Source: Rotaria sp. Silwood1
Lineage: Eukaryota; Rotifera; Eurotatoria; Philodinida; Philodinidae
Reading direction: 5' to 3'
DNA: 64,000 nucleotides
Assembly (NCBI GenBank): GCA_905250075.1
Contig: CAJNOP010000027.1
Coordinates: 1,532,741 to 1,596,740, forward strand
Below, one piece after another: positions 60,448 through 64,000 of the stretch. Both the position numbers and the translations under genes were made by a program. The notes under the pieces are model-generated. The model saw only the letters and a program-made list of their open reading frames with translations, had not been told where the DNA came from and did not search any database. Within the stretch, counting starts at the first letter, position 1. Each line of letters begins with the position of its first letter.

Positions 60448-63331
60448 TCAAAAAATAAACAAAAAATCATACTCTGATGTATCCATGACATCTGGAAGTG
60501 GTGTTGTAACAGTTTCTTTTGGTATATCATCATTTGCAACAGTTGTAGGTGATTGATTTTCAACAAGTACAGTTGTTGTTTTTGTTATTTCTTCTTTTGT
60601 TGTTGTTACCATTGTTTCTTCTTCAGATGGTTTTGTAGATCTAGTTGTTTCATCTGATAGCTTATTTTCAGATGTTTTATCATTGGCAGATGAAATAATA
60701 GTAGTTGATTCAGTAATCTTTGTATCTTGTGTAACAGTTGTACTAGATGGTAAGATTACTTCATTGCCATTGATTGATGTACCTTTTAAAAAATAAATTT
60801 AAATGATTATTAAAAACAAAATATTGATGAAATAATACCATTAATTGATTCTAAATTAGGTTTATGTTTATTAGAAACTTGTTTTGCATTTGATTGATTA
60901 CGTCGTTTATCACCATCTTCATCTTCTGAATCAGATAATTCACGTTCATCAACAATACGATGATCTCTTTGTACTTGTGAAATACGCTAAATAAATATAT
61001 ATATTCAATGAATAATAATTATCTTTTTTTGTTTGTATATTTATTTTACTTTATTAGGATCGCTATCTTTATCTTCATCAACAACTCGATCAACATCCAT
61101 GATGTCATCAGGAATAGCTAAAAAATATTATTTATTTAGAAACAAAAAAACAATATCTTTTTTTTTTTAATAAAACTTACGTTGCATTTGAACACCAGGT
61201 ACATGAGGTAACATTCGAAGATTGTCAAAAAGTTTAACTCTATTCAATAACAATATTTATATTTATTTTAAAAAAATCAAGGCATTGTTTTTTTTTTTTC
61301 ATTAGTATTTACTTGATTTTATCTAAATATTCTGTATTATTTTGATTTGGCATATTTGATGGACTAATATTTAATTTAAAATCTGGTCCATAATATTCAA
61401 AATAATCATTATAAGGTAATTCTATAAGTAAATATATTTAAATAATTGAAATAAAACTAAAACTAAACAAACATACCATTTGAAATTTCTTGATTAAGTG
61501 CAATAGCTGTTTCATTTGTCCAAGCACGTGCAACATTTCGAATTGTATAACCTCCACCACCAAGGAGTAATAATGGTAAATTAAAACCTTTGATAAATTC
61601 CACACATTTACCATGACCTAAAATTACAAAACAACAAATGAAATACATCGTTTATTAACTTTTTCAAAAACGAGATTCTGTTTTTTTTTTTATTCGAAGC
61701 AAAACAATGAAACAAAGGATTAGTTTTCATTTTTAATCAGTGCTATTGATGTTTCGAAGATTGGTATGGCGCATATTTACTCGCTCGTATTAAAACTATA
61801 GAGACATGTCAACTAGATCATTGATAAATGGTACGCATCAATAGATCTGAACTATTTTAGGTTGGGAAACGCCTATATTCGTCTCCTGCACTGAAAGGGT
61901 TAAACTATATTTATAATTTGAAGAAAAACAAAAACCAACCCTTAAGTGTTAAATTAAAACAACCAAGACGATCTCCAGTAAGTGAATCAGCACCACATTG
62001 AAGTACAACTGCATTTGGCTGATATGTTTCCATAACTTTAGTCATCACCGGTTTAAAAATTGTTTCATATGTATCATCATCAATTCCATCACGAAGTGGA
62101 AAATTAACAGCATAATATTTACCACGACCAGCACCAATATCCTTAATAGAAAAAATAAAAATGAAAATTCTTTATTATTTTCATATTATTAATTTACCCG
62201 AAGGTCGCCAGTGCCTGGAAAATATTCTCCAAATTTATGAAATGATACCGTCATTACTCGATCTGTTGTATAAAATGCTTCTTCAACTCCATCACCATGA
62301 TGAACATCAATGTCAACATAAAGTACTCGTTGATGATATCTTTAAAAAACAAAAAAAAAAAAATCATATTTTGTTTCTTTTTCTTAACATATAAATTTAC
62401 TTGAGTAATTCAAGTATAGCCAAAACAATATCATTTATATAACAAAAACCAGATGCTTCAGATTTTTTAGCATGATGAAGACCTCCAGCCCAATTAATAG
62501 CAATATCAGTTAATTTTCGATTAAGTTTAACTGCACCAGCTAATGAACCACCTGCTGATATTTGACAAAATTCATAAACACCTTCAAATACTGGACAATC
62601 TTCTCCAACATTGACTAAAATTTAAAACAAATATTATTTATCTAATTAGTCAACAAAAATAAAACACTATGCTATAAATAAATTAGAAAATAATTCAGAA
62701 TTTGTTTCTTTTATTTTTTTAGCAAATTTCGATTAGATGATGTTTTTAACGATTTATAGAAGGACACAATTGTATTTCTATTTGACGGATTTATTTTTGT
62801 ATATGAATATAAAGGTAGAAACTTGATATATTAATATTTTTTTTTACTGAATTATTTTATAATTTATCTACGTTTTTGATTGTCAATAAAAGAAAAAAAC
62901 ATAAATATACATCGTTGCATTTGTTTATTAAATTCCATAATATTATCCGGTCGAACATTTTGTATAAATTTCACATATTCATCACTATGAAAACGTGTCA
63001 TTTCTTCAGCTACTGCTTTATGTGGACGCTAAACAATGAGAACTTTTTTTTTTTTAAGGAATTAATTTTTAATTGATATACATACATAAACTTCCATTTT
63101 ACGATAGAGACCATAATTAAGAATCAAATTATGTGCCATACGTATACGATGAGGTTTCATTGGATGGCCTTGTCTAATTAAAAAAAAAATACATGTTTTT
63201 TTTTTATTATAATAATATATTAAATTCTATTTAATTATCTACCCATAATAATAATTTCCTACATCATAATCATAATAGTAAGAAACTTTTTTACGACTAT
63301 GAGGACCAATAGTTCCCGGTGTTGTGGTCAT
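60448..63331 (-). CDS. HDAC1: Class I histone deacetylase, HDAC1/2 orthologue
   Basis: Zn-dependent lysine deacetylase of co-repressor complexes (Sin3, NuRD, CoREST in animals). Twelve exons (63243-63331, 63086-63173, 62911-63028, 62401-62614, 62198-62339, 61940-62141, 61477-61617, 61313-61421, 61181-61239, 61050-61117, 60839-60986, 60448-60782) join in frame to 570 residues; human HDAC1 has 482. The catalytic domain is complete: [26 protein letters not shown], the GGLHHAKK histidine pair, the zinc ligands in [10 protein letters not shown] and in QCGADSL, and [17 protein letters not shown] with the active-site Tyr. [20 protein letters not shown] is typical of HDAC1/2. The acidic SDSEDEDGD segment is kept, but the tail is extended by about 90 Ser/Thr/Val-rich residues. 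An acceptor-like TTATTTAG lies 14 nt before the ATG. Confidence 0.94.
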
Positions 63332-64000
63332 TGAATTAATTATAACTAAATAAAATAAGATTTTGTTCTTTGACAGGTGTAAAATTAACTTAAATAAGCA
63401 ATTTGTACAAAAAAAGAAGTTTCTATAGGAGGAAAAAAAAGAAAAAGAGAAAAGTTGATTGATGATGACATTAAAGAAAGAGAAAAGAACTGACAGTAAT
63501 CAAATGAAAAGAGAACTACTTTAAAATAATGAATAAACAAACATAGATTATTTAATATTGATTGGTTTATAAATAACTCAAAAAAATATATTTTAAAATA
63601 AATATATCATATTTCGATTCTTTTTTTTTCTAAAATTTATCTTAATGAAACACTAATGCGGTTTATCGAACTTTTTCAAGTGACATCTGTTTGTTAAATT
63701 GTATTTCGTTCTAGAATAGACGAATACCATAAACAGATGAATATTCTATTCATCTATGTCTTGCTGAAATAGTGCGTATGACAAATAGAAGCAAAATATT
63801 CAAAATATCAGCTGCTTTTGATATATATGCTATTTTATTATACTATTTAGAAGAACAAGATGAGATAGAACACAATTTTGAAGAAGTCTACATTTTGATT
63901 CTAAAACTTCTAAAACTGTATTTTGTATCAAATTAGAGATTTCACTAGTAAACAGAACAGATAATGAAATTCTACATGTTTTTATCGTTTATTTATTTTC
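63332..64000. promoter_or_regulatory. HDAC1 upstream region
   Basis: No coding frame is recognised in these 669 bp. An acceptor-like site (minus strand TTATTTAG, AG at 63346-63347) lies 14 nt before the ATG. The rest is AT-rich and should include the promoter, whose elements cannot be read. Confidence 0.45.

Noticed and set aside
1-64000. Reverse transcriptase, capsid, envelope or other virus-derived gene
   Set aside because: Neither the long open frames nor the traced exons and repeats show polymerase, integrase, capsid or envelope signatures, and no long direct terminal repeats were seen.
1-64000. Spliced-leader RNA, tRNA or rRNA genes
   Set aside because: None recognised by eye on either strand; a covariance-model search would be decisive.

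Overview
The window is AT-rich, intron-dense invertebrate nuclear DNA. Ten protein-coding genes can be read, all metazoan: NCAPG, BAG6, CCDC138, CEP290, CLNS1A, an HDAC1/2 orthologue, an HP1-like chromodomain gene, an ASPHD-type hydroxylase, an isoprenylcysteine methyltransferase-family gene and one unrecognised one-pass membrane protein. Genes are densely split by GT-AG introns of about 50-85 nt, with a second class of introns of 0.4-2.3 kb that hold repeat debris. Seven of the ten start codons lie 0-35 nt behind an AG acceptor-like site. This combination best fits a bdelloid rotifer (Adineta/Rotaria type), a group with known spliced-leader trans-splicing. The organism is an inference; no rRNA, tRNA or spliced-leader gene was seen to prove it.

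Layout. 1-2811: gene-poor, with one long inverted repeat. 2812-9549 (-): NCAPG (condensin), 16 exons, one 2-kb intron carrying a hAT-like non-autonomous transposon with an 8-bp target duplication. 9550-15776: 6.2 kb gene desert with decayed TIR elements. 15777-26364 (-): four same-strand genes, transcribed in the order methyltransferase-family gene, BAG6, ASPHD-like hydroxylase, 165-aa membrane protein. 26365-27135: divergent promoter region. 27136-55699 (+): CCDC138, CEP290 and CLNS1A, with gaps of only 54 and 227 bp. 55700-57235: convergent spacer. 57236-63331 (-): HP1-like chromodomain gene and HDAC1, two chromatin genes on one strand. 63332-64000: upstream region of HDAC1.

The exon models for NCAPG, BAG6, CCDC138, CEP290, CLNS1A, HDAC1, the chromodomain gene and the 165-aa gene were traced by hand through GT-AG junctions, and each keeps one open frame from ATG to stop. 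The most interesting signal is the operon-like packing of two centrosome/cilium genes, CCDC138 and CEP290, 54 bp apart with an acceptor-like site and no AATAAA between them. Next comes a set of previously unlabelled repeat families, foldback and TIR elements, mainly in the large introns and spacers. No phage, CRISPR, retroviral or LTR element was recognised.
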